A DNA stretch of 26,160 nt. It comes from Bacteroidota bacterium. Lineage in GTDB: Bacteria > Bacteroidota > Bacteroidia > Chitinophagales > Chitinophagaceae. The stretch covers positions 1-26,160 of the forward strand of contig JAEYUA010000232.1 of NCBI GenBank assembly GCA_023433755.1. The letters are read 5' to 3'. This document shows positions 1 to 7,566 of this stretch, in pieces. Numbering within the stretch: position 1 is the first letter of the stretch; each line of letters opens with the position of its first letter. The notes beneath the pieces were generated by a model, which saw only the letters and a list, made by a program, of their open reading frames with translations, had not been told where the DNA came from and did not search any database. The translations under genes and the position numbers were made by a program.

Positions 1-1454
1 TGACCATAGTAGGATCCAACCAGCGCGAGTTGTTCACGATCACAAAATCTGATGATGGCGCTGTAAGGGTGGTGGTTAACAAGATTGCAAAGGACAGCAG
101 TATTTCTTCGGTTATGTATGACCGTACATTCACACGGGATGTCACCAGGGAGTTGCGTTTATTCGGACTGAATGATGATGACAGGTTTGTGATCACAGGT
201 GGTCCATCCAATATCAAGATCAGGATTATCGGGGGTTCCGGAAATGATGAATTTATCAATGATGGCACCGGGCGTAAGGTGAAATTATATGATGCCTCTT
301 TCGAGCAGAATAAAATTTCCGGAAGCACTCGGTTCAGGGAGCATATCAATGCAGATCCGCAGGTGAACAGCTACAACCGGCTTAATTTCAAATACAATTT
401 CTTTAACCCGGGATGGAAGTTTGAATACAATATTGATGATGGCATTTTCGCGGGTTACGAGATCATGTACACCCGTCAGGGCTTCCGTAAAGAACCTTAT
501 GGCATGCGTCATTATATTTCGGGCGCGAGAGCTTTCAATACCGGTTCCTGGCATTTCAAATACAATGCTGATATCATCGACGCCATCGGGTCAAGTGATT
601 TAATCATCGATGCGGATTTCAGGGCGCCGGTGAACGTTACCAATTTCTTTGGATTGGGAAATGAAACCGCATACAATAAAGATCATCCGAAAGGCATCCA
701 GTATTACAGGGCCCGGTATAACTTCATTAATGTATCGGTCTACCTCAAAAAGCAACTGCAGTCCTGGATGCGTATCAATGTGGGTCCGAGTTTCCAGAAT
801 TTCAGCCTTGATTCTTCTCAGAACCTGGGAAGGTTTGTTTCAACCGCTTTCCCCGGAACTGATAATGCAACGCTTTATGGATCGAAAACTTTCCTGGGAG
901 CAGACTTCAAGCTTGACATCAATTCAAAGAATAATCCTACCATACCCACAAGAGGACTTTTGCTTGATCTTGGTGTGAGACCATTGCTTGGATTGAATGA
1001 ATTATCCAATAATATCCTGCAGGCCCGCATGGACATGAGGATCTATATGAGTCTTGCATCCAAGACCAAGCTGGTGCTTGCCACCCGCCTGGGATGGGCT
1101 AAGAATTATGGTGATTATGAATTCCCGCAGGCTATGTATCTCGGTGGCACAGAAAACCTCCGTGGTTACAGGAGAGATCGTTTTGCAGGACGCAGCATGT
1201 TGTTCAACAATACAGAGCTACGGGTAAAATTATTTGATTTCAATACTTACCTCTTCCCCGGTTCTTTCGGAATGCTGGTGTTCAATGATGTAGGAAGGGT
1301 ATGGGCTGATGGTGAGAATTCAAATGACTGGCATGTGGGTTATGGAGGGGGTATCTGGCTCGCACCTATCAGGAGGTTCGTGATCACGGGTATGCTGGCA
1401 CATTCGAAAGAGGAAAAGATTTTGCCGAGGGTGACGTTTGGGTTCCAGTTCTGA
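1..1454 (+). CDS. Omp85/BamA-like outer-membrane beta-barrel protein, 5'-truncated
   Basis: Open from the left edge (frame starts at base 3), so only the C-terminal ~483 residues are present and the real start lies outside. The first ~100 residues hold a beta-rich linker with RELRLFGLNDDDRF and IRIIGGSGNDEF, typical of Bacteroidota proteins that join a calcineurin-like metallophosphoesterase to a surface-antigen (D15) barrel (family knowledge; the phosphatase part would be upstream). The rest is barrel: alternating aromatic strands and, near bases 1145-1185, GGTENLRGYRRDRFAG, which matches the conserved loop-6 RG(F/Y) motif of Omp85 proteins. The chain ends in FGFQF, an aromatic C-terminus expected for substrates of the barrel assembly machine. 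The stop codon lies inside the first unit of a 7-bp repeat. Its likely location is the outer membrane; the substrate or exact role cannot be told from this part. Confidence 0.82.
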   Translation, partial: TIVGSNQRELFTITKSDDGAVRVVVNKIAKDSSISSVMYDRTFTRDVTRELRLFGLNDDDRFVITGGPSNIKIRIIGGSGNDEFINDGTGRKVKLYDASFEQNKISGSTRFREHINADPQVNSYNRLNFKYNFFNPGWKFEYNIDDGIFAGYEIMYTRQGFRKEPYGMRHYISGARAFNTGSWHFKYNADIIDAIGSSDLIIDADFRAPVNVTNFFGLGNETAYNKDHPKGIQYYRARYNFINVSVYLKKQLQSWMRINVGPSFQNFSLDSSQNLGRFVSTAFPGTDNATLYGSKTFLGADFKLDINSKNNPTIPTRGLLLDLGVRPLLGLNELSNNILQARMDMRIYMSLASKTKLVLATRLGWAKNYGDYEFPQAMYLGGTENLRGYRRDRFAGRSMLFNNTELRVKLFDFNTYLFPGSFGMLVFNDVGRVWADGENSNDWHVGYGGGIWLAPIRRFVITGMLAHSKEEKILPRVTFGFQF

Positions 1455-1486
1455 GACGTGAATCGTGAGTCGTGAGACGTGAAATG
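1452..1486. repeat. 7-bp tandem repeat, family TGAGWCG
   Basis: Five consecutive 7-nt units (TGAGACG, TGAATCG, TGAGTCG, TGAGACG, TGAAATG) with point differences. The first unit supplies the TGA stop codon of the outer-membrane gene, and the array ends just before its terminator. Confidence 0.7.
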
Positions 1487-1491
1487 ATTTG

Positions 1492-1524
1492 AAGCCGCTT
1501 TTCAATGTGAAAGCGGCTTTTTTT
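1492..1524 (+). terminator. Rho-independent terminator of the Omp85-like gene
   Basis: Perfect 10-bp stem (AAGCCGCTTT at 1492-1501 with AAAGCGGCTT at 1510-1519), 8-nt loop, then a run of seven T (1518-1524). It lies 38 bp after the stop codon. Confidence 0.88.
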
Positions 1525-1565
1525 GTATTATAAATTGATTCAGTATTTAGAGACTGATTAAACCG

Positions 1566-1599
1566 CCAAGGACGCAAAGGACGCAGGGATTACGCAAAG
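1566..1599. repeat. 9-bp-period repeat built on AAGGACGCA
   Basis: Two adjacent GGACGCAAA/GGACGCAGG units followed by a diverged GATTACGCAAAG unit. It abuts the left end of the palindromic element. The motif resembles short GGACGCAAA repeats seen between genes in many bacterial genomes (recollection, not searched here). Confidence 0.5.
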
Positions 1600-1858
1600 T
1601 TCGACTGCCGTTGGTGTTCGCCTCTGAAGAGCAATATTCTCTTGTACGCTTAAACCAACAACTAATTTCAGCCACTTCATTACCTAATAAGTTGATTCTA
1701 TCTTAAATAATGCGATAAGAATTTACGTTCCGAGCTGCCCGTTTGGTAAAACATGGTTTCGTTTTCAGGGATATTATTTAGGAGTACTTAGGTCAGTTGT
1801 TGGTGTGGGAGGTTGAGAGAATAGTGCTACCTAAAGACAAACACCAACGGCAACTTTG
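1595..1858. repeat. 264-bp imperfect palindromic element (MITE-like or long-hairpin RNA)
   Basis: The left arm (1595-1663) and the reverse complement of the right arm (1795-1858) align over their whole length. CAAAGTT matches at both ends, then a 5-nt insertion (CGACT) is present in the left arm only. GCCGTTGGTGTT then matches exactly, followed by 45 ungapped positions of which I count 29 identical, ending in CCAACAACT. Parts of the ~130-bp centre also pair (CCTAATAAGT near 1683 with ACTTAGG near 1787). No open frame of note lies inside. The differences between the arms look like decay of a once better palindrome. No clear target-site duplication was found. It fills most of the spacer between two convergent genes. 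Confidence 0.65.
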
Positions 1859-1904
1859 TGCTTTCCACCAATAGCTTCAGCGAAGGCGGGTCATGGCGGT
1901 TACA

Positions 1905-1932
1905 GCCAAAGGCCAAAGGCCAAGAGCCAATG
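1905..1932. repeat. 7-bp tandem repeat, family GCCAAAG
   Basis: Four 7-nt units (GCCAAAG twice, GCCAAGA, GCCAATG). It ends 4 bp before the stop codon of the GAF-like gene on the minus strand. Confidence 0.6.
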
Positions 1933-1936
1933 GCTA

Positions 1937-4288
1937 CTACTTCCTCAACAACTGCTCCGAAGTAGTCTTCGACAACTGCACCTTCCCTGATCCTTCTTCA
2001 TCAAAATTCACATTCACCCTGATCGCTTTCAGCCCGCTGATACCCTGGGTATCTTCCAGTTCCAAATATTCGATTTGATCGCCGAGCATTTTTTCATTCT
2101 GCAGAAATTCAACATAACCCAGGTATTCTTCCAGTTCCTTATTCTGGGAATACACAATGGCAATGGTTCCAGGTTGTGTCAGTCTTTCTTCACTGTCCTT
2201 AAGATGCACCTTGTCAATTCTTTTTTTGATGATCTCGTAACGGATGTTATAAGCGCCATCCACATCAAATTTCCTTTCCTTTCTTCTGAAGCTGATCGAC
2301 AGGGGGATGGAATGTGCAAGGATCAGTTGCGTGGTTCTGAGCGGCAGTGTCAGTCTTTTTTCCAGCGTGTTCGAAATCCTTGCGGCCCTGGCCAGCAACC
2401 TTAATTGCCAGAGTTTGAGATTGCGGACATACAGTTCATTGAAAGGTTTGTGAGGAGATAGCGACTGGCCCACGTACACGTTGAATTCAATACCGTCAGT
2501 AATATATCTTTCAAAATAGTGCGGGTACACTTCCTGCGCTTCTTTCTGTTCAAGATCTACAAAACGGTCCAGCACATCGTTGATGCGGGTGATGCTTTCT
2601 TCGTATTCACGGCGGTGGTGATAAACAAATTTCCGCTGGGGGTCGAGCGCAGCGAAATATTCATCCACCCATTTTTTCATTTCCGGGTTGGAGATCTTCA
2701 GGTTTACCAGTATCGATGCCAGTTCATGCTCCATGAATTCATAGATCATCAGTTCATCGTCCGATAAAAGTGTATCTGAAACGGCAGAAATATATTTATC
2801 GATCCTGAACAGGGTCTCATGCAGCAGGGGAAACTCAGTCACCCTCACAGCTCTTGCGAGTACTTCCCTTGCAAGGTTCAGTTGTTCCAGCAGGTCCATC
2901 TGGATGGCATGGTTCCTTTCAGTAGAAGAATTGCGGATATCGATGGCAGCATACAATGGATATACTTCATCAAAACTGATGGGAGGCATCTTGGCCAGCT
3001 CACTTTCCTGTCGCAGTTGCAAATAATTAAACGCTGCTTCGGTGAACTTCCATTCTACTGCGGGCTGGATGGCTGTAAAATGCTCCTTGATCATTTTATC
3101 TACCTGCAGTTCCATTGTTTCGCCACTTTTTTCAAGGGCCAGTGAAAACAGGGGAAGTGCCAGGTTTATTTTTGTCAGGTGCTGCAATTGTAGCTGGCCG
3201 GATTTGAGGCTGAGGATCTCAAGCATACCAATCATATGGCCTTCATCCGTCTTCAGCGGGCAGAGGATCAGGCTGCGGGCTCCCTGTTCATAATAATATT
3301 TCAGCAGCTTATTGCTAACGGTGCTGGCTTTATTCATGATCTCGTAAAGCAGTGGCTGGCTGGATTCCTCGAAAACCTGCTTGCACAATTCACTGATCGC
3401 ATCCTTGCGCCTGATCACTTCTTCTGTTTTGAAAAGAAGGCTATTCCTGTAAAGGGCTTCCGTGTAGAGATAATAACCATTCATTTTATAGAATGGTGTG
3501 ATGCCGATCTCGAGGTTCTTCAAACCTATTAGACTTTGCACATGACGCTGCAACTCATCAAATACCTTCACATCAGTGAATGTATTGATGTTGATGAGGG
3601 CTGTTTTAATCTCTGTGATCACCTGGTCCTGCGTTACATCATTAATCTCCATTACCACCAATCCTTCAAACCTGAATGCTGAAAGGGGCAGCACTTCCGC
3701 CAGTGATGAAGTATCCATGGTATGAGGGCTGGAGAGTTCCGGAAGTTTGAAATCCTCGTTTGCCAGTGCCACTTCTACAAACTGCGCATTCATCTTAAGA
3801 TCATAATAACGGGTAAGCCCGTTATCATCTTTATAGGCATGAATGGAACTGTTAATGACAGTGGTTTCGTTTTTATAAAACTTTTTCAGGATAAGGTCAT
3901 AAGCCAGGTTGATGCTGATGCGGCTGAGGTCAAGATTCGTTTTTTTATCCTCGAAACTGATGCTGCCGTTTTTCAAAAAGATTTCTTTGAATACCGGGGA
4001 GGCATACACAATATCGGTGCGGAAGGGTAGCGAAATAGCATAGATGCCCTGGTTGGTAGAAGTAGAGGGAGGAAAAATAGTTGACAGCAGGGTTTCCACC
4101 AGTTCCGCTTCCTTTTCAATGGCTTGGGTGTTTTCCATGGGTGCGAGCAATTCGGGCCGCGACTCAATATCCCGGATCAGTCCCTGGTAAAGCCTCCTGG
4201 CCCCGGGCTTTCCTTCGGCTATCATTTTTTTCAATACAGCAAGCAGTGGCTGTAATGAAAGGTAACTTTTGAAATCAGTGATCGACAT
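1937..4288 (-). CDS. GAF-domain-like cytosolic protein of unknown function
   Basis: 783 residues from the ATG at 4288. An in-frame TTG 54 bp upstream would add 18 residues, but ATG is preferred, and MSITDFKSYLSLQPLL looks like a natural N-terminus. No signal peptide or membrane segment is visible. Residues ~250-390 look like a GAF domain: helix, RSLILCPLKTDEGHMIGMLE strands, then a long helix. Around residues 443-459 there is YPLYAAIDIRNSSTERN, a conserved-looking motif I associate with large GAF proteins of Bacteroidota, sometimes labelled as cyclase-like. No catalytic signature of a cyclase, kinase or phosphodiesterase is visible, so the function is open. The flanking N- and C-terminal thirds have no domain I recognise. 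It is transcribed on the minus strand after nth, with a 351-bp spacer between them, so it probably has its own promoter. Confidence 0.75.
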   Translation of the reverse strand: MSITDFKSYLSLQPLLAVLKKMIAEGKPGARRLYQGLIRDIESRPELLAPMENTQAIEKEAELVETLLSTIFPPSTSTNQGIYAISLPFRTDIVYASPVFKEIFLKNGSISFEDKKTNLDLSRISINLAYDLILKKFYKNETTVINSSIHAYKDDNGLTRYYDLKMNAQFVEVALANEDFKLPELSSPHTMDTSSLAEVLPLSAFRFEGLVVMEINDVTQDQVITEIKTALININTFTDVKVFDELQRHVQSLIGLKNLEIGITPFYKMNGYYLYTEALYRNSLLFKTEEVIRRKDAISELCKQVFEESSQPLLYEIMNKASTVSNKLLKYYYEQGARSLILCPLKTDEGHMIGMLEILSLKSGQLQLQHLTKINLALPLFSLALEKSGETMELQVDKMIKEHFTAIQPAVEWKFTEAAFNYLQLRQESELAKMPPISFDEVYPLYAAIDIRNSSTERNHAIQMDLLEQLNLAREVLARAVRVTEFPLLHETLFRIDKYISAVSDTLLSDDELMIYEFMEHELASILVNLKISNPEMKKWVDEYFAALDPQRKFVYHHRREYEESITRINDVLDRFVDLEQKEAQEVYPHYFERYITDGIEFNVYVGQSLSPHKPFNELYVRNLKLWQLRLLARAARISNTLEKRLTLPLRTTQLILAHSIPLSISFRRKERKFDVDGAYNIRYEIIKKRIDKVHLKDSEERLTQPGTIAIVYSQNKELEEYLGYVEFLQNEKMLGDQIEYLELEDTQGISGLKAIRVNVNFDEEGSGKVQLSKTTSEQLLRK

Positions 4289-4639
4289 GTTAACTGGAAT
4301 TTTTTGGTGGTTGAGGTTTATATAGATCAACCTCTGAGCCAAAAAAGCAAACTCTGCCTGCTCTCTCCGGAAAGCGGTTCGTTAAAGTGGTTTTATCAGG
4401 CATCTGGTTATATATCAGGTACACCTCCGCAAATCATCAATAGAGAAGAAATCCAGGTGATAATCTAAATTGTATCATTTCAATTGCCGGGATGAGCATA
4501 CAAATCCTTTGGATTTCTTGAACTTATACATATAATCAGGATGCTGCTGCGCCATGGGAACCATTTAGGCATATAGCCTGCATCCATGTAACCTTTACAG
4601 AATTTTAATAAATACCAGGATGATGTAAAATGTACTTGT
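4289..4639. other. 351-bp spacer between nth and the GAF-like gene
   Basis: AT-rich, with no recognised RNA gene and no convincing terminator. The only things noted are a weak hairpin near 4308-4334 (GGTTGA with TCAACC) in the leader of the GAF-like gene and a 29-residue open frame at 4475-4564. Confidence 0.5.
4475..4564 (-). CDS. Possible 29-aa micro-ORF or gene remnant
   Basis: ATG at 4564, stop at 4475; the second part reads AQQHPDYMYKFKKSKGF and ends SSRQLK. Its composition looks more protein-like than random frames (Lys/Tyr-rich, balanced). In the overlapping frame, MDAGYMPKWFP lies just upstream, so a one-base slip near 4555 would join the two into a slightly longer peptide. This could be a small basic protein, a frameshifted remnant, or chance. 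No ribosome binding site is evident. Confidence 0.18.
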   Translation of the reverse strand: MVPMAQQHPDYMYKFKKSKGFVCSSRQLK

Positions 4640-5317
4640 TCAATTCTTTTTTGCTTTTTCACCTTCAAGCTCCGCCTTCTTTATAACACTGTGGTAATAT
4701 TTACACACAGGCTTGAGTCCGCATGCACTGCATTTGGGCAGGCGGGCTATGCAAACATACCGGCCGTGCAGGATCAGCCAGTGATGGAATTTGTGTACCA
4801 GTTCTTTTGGGATGTGTTGAATTAATTGCATCTCCGTTTGCAGGGGAGTTTTGGCGAGGTGGGTCAGTCCAATGCGCGCTGATACCCTGAAGACGTGAGT
4901 ATCAACCGCCATGTTGGGTTGCTGGTCAATAACCGAGGTGATGACATTAGCGGTTTTCCGGCCCACGCCTGGTAATTGCACCAGTTCTTCAACGGTCATG
5001 GGTATTTCTCCCTTGAATTTTTCTACCACCAGCCTGGCCATTCCCATCAGGTGCCTGGTTTTATTTCCCGGGAATGAAATGCTTTTGATGATGGCGAAGA
5101 GGTCTTCGTACGTTGCTTTATTGAGGTCGAATACGGTGGGATAAACTGCAAAAAGTGCCGGGGTGGTCATGTTCACCCTTTTGTCAGTGCACTGGGCGGA
5201 AAGGATCACAGCAACCAGCAGTTCATAAGGATTGCCATAAATAAGCTCGGTCTCTGCTTCCGGCCTGGTAACCTGGAAATAATCTATAACGGCTTTGAAT
5301 CTTTCTTTCCTTGTCAT
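4640..5317 (-). CDS. nth: Endonuclease III (DNA glycosylase/AP lyase)
   Basis: 225 residues, a normal length for bacterial Nth. It removes oxidised pyrimidines in base-excision repair and cleaves the abasic site by beta-elimination. The helix-hairpin-helix reads LPGVGRKTANV (residues 115-125), with the catalytic lysine at K121. The catalytic aspartate is D139 in VDTHVFRVSAR. The iron-sulfur cluster ligands are C189, C196, C199 and C205, in the classic C-x6-C-x2-C-x5-C spacing. ATG start at 5317. It lies downstream of the 77-aa gene, behind a likely terminator, so it is probably its own transcription unit. The last residues are lysine-rich (GEKAKKN). Nothing is missing from the active site. 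Confidence 0.96.
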   Translation of the reverse strand: MTRKERFKAVIDYFQVTRPEAETELIYGNPYELLVAVILSAQCTDKRVNMTTPALFAVYPTVFDLNKATYEDLFAIIKSISFPGNKTRHLMGMARLVVEKFKGEIPMTVEELVQLPGVGRKTANVITSVIDQQPNMAVDTHVFRVSARIGLTHLAKTPLQTEMQLIQHIPKELVHKFHHWLILHGRYVCIARLPKCSACGLKPVCKYYHSVIKKAELEGEKAKKN

Positions 5318-5350
5318 GAATGAGAGTGAGCACGCAAATTATGCAAGGAC

Positions 5351-5394
5351 TTAAAATAAAAAAAGTTGACCGGCCAACCGGCGGACCGGTTCAC
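5351..5394 (-). terminator. Likely terminator after the 77-aa gene
   Basis: On the minus strand a GC-rich imperfect stem (GTGAACCGG pairing with CCGGTCAAC, one bulge) is followed at once by seven T (5357-5363). Nested CCGG repeats allow alternative foldings. Confidence 0.6.
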
Positions 5395-5416
5395 CTTTCA
5401 ACCTTTGTACTTCTTT

Positions 5417-5650
5417 TTATTTAGAAGTCACCACATCGTTTTCCCTGGCAGCTCTCAATACATTCAGCACGATCTCTGTTCTGGGAGAAACGGTGATTCC
5501 ATTCAGACGTTCCATTGAAGTTTTCAGGACGGCGAGTTTTTCCCTCAGGGTCCAGTCTTCCTTCAGTGCGTTTTCGATAGCGGTGGTGGCTTCTGGGGAC
5601 GTTTCCTTGTATAAATACAGGATGAGATCCTCCGGTGCGTAATTGTGCAT
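5417..5650 (-). CDS. Small conserved-looking hypothetical protein (77 aa)
   Basis: Chosen from the ATG at 5650 (MHNYAPEDLILYLYKE); a TTG nine bases upstream is less likely. It is a soluble, helical, acidic protein without signal peptide. The start, PEDLILYLYKETSPEATTAIENALKED, resembles the N-terminal cytosolic segment of Bacteroidota anti-sigma-like proteins (a YLYxE motif, then a helix with a W-x-L pattern), but there is no membrane segment and no zinc ligands. I recall similar short proteins in Bacteroidota genomes without assigned function. It is flanked by the FtsB-like gene upstream and nth downstream, all on the minus strand; the 99-bp gap from the FtsB-like gene leaves co-transcription possible. 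Its function is unknown. Confidence 0.7.
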   Translation of the reverse strand: MHNYAPEDLILYLYKETSPEATTAIENALKEDWTLREKLAVLKTSMERLNGITVSPRTEIVLNVLRAARENDVVTSK

Positions 5651-5749
5651 AATAACCAATGATTCGTAATTAAATCCAACGATGCCTTATATAAATTTCG
5701 TCCGTTTATAAACGAAATCCATTAGCTGGTTATTGCATGGAAATCCGGA

Positions 5750-6055
5750 TTATTTGTCCTCAAGAGGCCGCACCAGGAAAAGATCTTCATTATCTTTTTT
5801 CATCAGGTAAGTTTCCCTGGCAAATTTTTCGATAGCTGAAGCATTGAATTGCAAGGCATTGGAAATTTCACGGTTCTCAGCGATCTGCCTGGCAAAATAG
5901 GCCTTGCTGGCCTTCATTTCTGCCAGTTCCTTTTTTCTTTCCCTTTGTGTGAAAACGTCGTTCCGGTCAAAAAATAGCATCCATACCACGAAACCGGTAG
6001 CAGCCAGGAAAAACTTGTTCCTGAGAAAAGGGGGTATGCGGGAAAGGAAGCTCAT
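5750..6055 (-). CDS. FtsB/DivIC-like septum formation initiator
   Basis: 101 residues from the ATG at 6055; a TTG 21 bp upstream would extend it but is not favoured. The plan fits the FtsB/DivIC family: a short basic cytosolic N-terminus (residues 1-14), one membrane helix (~15-29, FFLAATGFVVWMLFF), then a periplasmic coiled coil (~36-66, RERKKELAEMKASK...), then the family's C-terminal block with FARETYLMKKDNEDLFLV. Such proteins link FtsL and FtsQ in the divisome at the inner membrane. It is directly downstream of enolase (89 bp), a neighbourhood also common for ftsB in other bacteria, so the two are probably co-transcribed. Confidence 0.88.
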   Translation of the reverse strand: MSFLSRIPPFLRNKFFLAATGFVVWMLFFDRNDVFTQRERKKELAEMKASKAYFARQIAENREISNALQFNASAIEKFARETYLMKKDNEDLFLVRPLEDK

Positions 6056-6144
6056 TGATATAAATTTAAGATGCAATACCGGAAGTTCAAAGCCCCAACA
6101 TTTTGAATATTCAACAAAAGACCAGGGCTTTGTCCCGGGTATTT

Positions 6145-7428
6145 TTATTTGCCGAATTTCAGATGGGAGCCAGGATAGTATGCTGAAGCCCCTAGCAATT
6201 CTTCAATACGGATCAACTGGTTGTATTTGGCCATGCGGTCGGTTCTGGATGCGGACCCGGTTTTAATCTGGCCGCAATTCAACGCTACCGCAAGATCCGC
6301 GATTGTAGTGTCCTCGGTTTCACCGCTTCTATGGCTCATGATGGTATTGTAACCGTTATGTTGTGCCATAGTTACCGCATTGATCGTTTCCGTAACAGTG
6401 CCGATCTGGTTTACTTTTACCAGCAGCCCGTTGGCGATGCTTTTATCAATACCCTGTTTAAGGCGGTTTACATTGGTTACGAAAAGATCATCACCAACCA
6501 GTTGCACTTTTTTACCAACTGTTTCGGTCAGCATCTTCCATCCTTCCCAGTCATCTTCTGCCATGCCGTCTTCAATGGAAGCAATAGGATACTGGTTCAC
6601 CCAGTTCTCCCAGTATTTCACCAGCTCTTCGCTGCTCAGGCTCTTGCCATCACTTTTATGGAAAACATATTTACCCTTTTTATAGAGTTCGCTGTTGGCT
6701 GCATCCATCGCGATCATGATCTGTGAACCTGTTTTGTATCCTGCCGCTTCAATGGCGGTGAGAACGGTCTCAATGGCTTCTTCATTGGAACCGATGTTGG
6801 GAGCAAATCCACCTTCATCACCCACATTGGTACTGTAACCTTTTTTCTTCAACACGGTTTTAAGTGCATGGAAGATCTCCACACCCCATCTTAGTCCTTC
6901 GCTGAAAGAGGTGGCGCCCACAGGCATCACCATGAACTCCTGGAAATCGATCTTGTTATCCGCATGCGCTCCTCCGTTGAGGATGTTCATCATGGGTACG
7001 GGCAGTGTTTTGGCATTGGTACCGCCTATGTAACGGAATAAGGGAAGGGCTGCTTCTTCAGCGGCTGCTTTTGCAATGGCCATGCTCACGGCCAGCATGG
7101 CATTGGCACCCAGCTTGCTTTTATTTTCTGTCGCATCCAGTTCAATCATCAGTTGGTCAATACCGGTCTGGTCGGCCACATCATAACCTTCCAGTTCAGG
7201 AGCAATGATATCATTCACATTGGTTACGGCTTTCAGCACACCTTTACCGAGGTAAACTTTCTTGTCATCATCACGCAGTTCAACTGCTTCATGCACACCG
7301 GTGCTGGCACCGCTCGGCACTGCAGCGCGGCCCATGGCACCTTCATCCGTAATCACATCTACCTCCACGGTTGGATTACCTCTTGAATCAAGAATCTGTC
7401 TGGCGAATATTTCGGCGATATAGCTCAT
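6145..7428 (-). CDS. eno: Enolase (phosphopyruvate hydratase)
   Basis: 427 residues from the ATG at 7428 (MSYIAEIFARQ, the standard enolase N-terminus); a 15-residue upstream extension is rejected. It converts 2-phosphoglycerate to phosphoenolpyruvate in glycolysis, in the cytosol. Key residues are present: S42 loop (SGASTG), H155 in GGAHADN, general acid E205 (VGDEGGFAPN), Mg ligands D242, E286 and D313, catalytic base K338 (LLVKVNQ), H366/R367/S368 (SHRSGET) and K389. Length and motifs are complete, so it should be active. The upstream spacer carries inverted 7-bp repeats and probably the promoter. The FtsB-like gene follows on the same strand. Confidence 0.98.
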   Translation of the reverse strand: MSYIAEIFARQILDSRGNPTVEVDVITDEGAMGRAAVPSGASTGVHEAVELRDDDKKVYLGKGVLKAVTNVNDIIAPELEGYDVADQTGIDQLMIELDATENKSKLGANAMLAVSMAIAKAAAEEAALPLFRYIGGTNAKTLPVPMMNILNGGAHADNKIDFQEFMVMPVGATSFSEGLRWGVEIFHALKTVLKKKGYSTNVGDEGGFAPNIGSNEEAIETVLTAIEAAGYKTGSQIMIAMDAANSELYKKGKYVFHKSDGKSLSSEELVKYWENWVNQYPIASIEDGMAEDDWEGWKMLTETVGKKVQLVGDDLFVTNVNRLKQGIDKSIANGLLVKVNQIGTVTETINAVTMAQHNGYNTIMSHRSGETEDTTIADLAVALNCGQIKTGSASRTDRMAKYNQLIRIEELLGASAYYPGSHLKFGK

Positions 7429-7463
7429 ATGGATTGTTTGTTGATTTGAAATGGTTTTGAAAT

Positions 7464-7497
7464 CAAGCTTCAAGTTTCAAGCTGCAAGCTACAAGAC
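7464..7497. repeat. 7-bp tandem repeat, family AAGCTNC (left arm)
   Basis: Units AAGCTTC, AAGTTTC, AAGCTGC, AAGCTAC, AAGAC, with period 7. It is inverted relative to the copy at 7536-7562, so the two can pair across a 38-nt loop. It lies in the leader of eno. Confidence 0.7.
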
Positions 7498-7535
7498 TTA
7501 TAATCTACGAATCATTACAATCTTTGAATAGGTAG

Positions 7536-7562
7536 GTCTTGCAGCTTGAAGCTTGCAGCTTG
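7536..7562. repeat. 7-bp tandem repeat, family CTTGMAG (right arm)
   Basis: Units CTTGCAG, CTTGAAG, CTTGCAG, CTTG with period 7, forming the right half of an inverted pair with 7464-7497. It ends 4 bp before the gldA stop codon (minus strand) and may act as a 3' hairpin for gldA. Confidence 0.7.
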
Positions 7563-7566
7563 CCGC

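Noticed and set aside
4289..4342. 18-residue upstream extension of the GAF-like protein
   Set aside because: It needs a TTG start and the encoded peptide looks like leader sequence; an ATG follows in frame.
5694..5720. Hairpin ATTTCGT/ACGAAAT downstream of the FtsB-like gene as a terminator
   Set aside because: AT-rich stem with no proper T-run; not strong enough to call.
6088..6132. Inverted repeat CAAAGCCC/GGGCTTTG between eno and the FtsB-like gene as a terminator
   Set aside because: The loop is 29 nt and no T-run follows on the minus strand; read-through into the FtsB-like gene is more likely.
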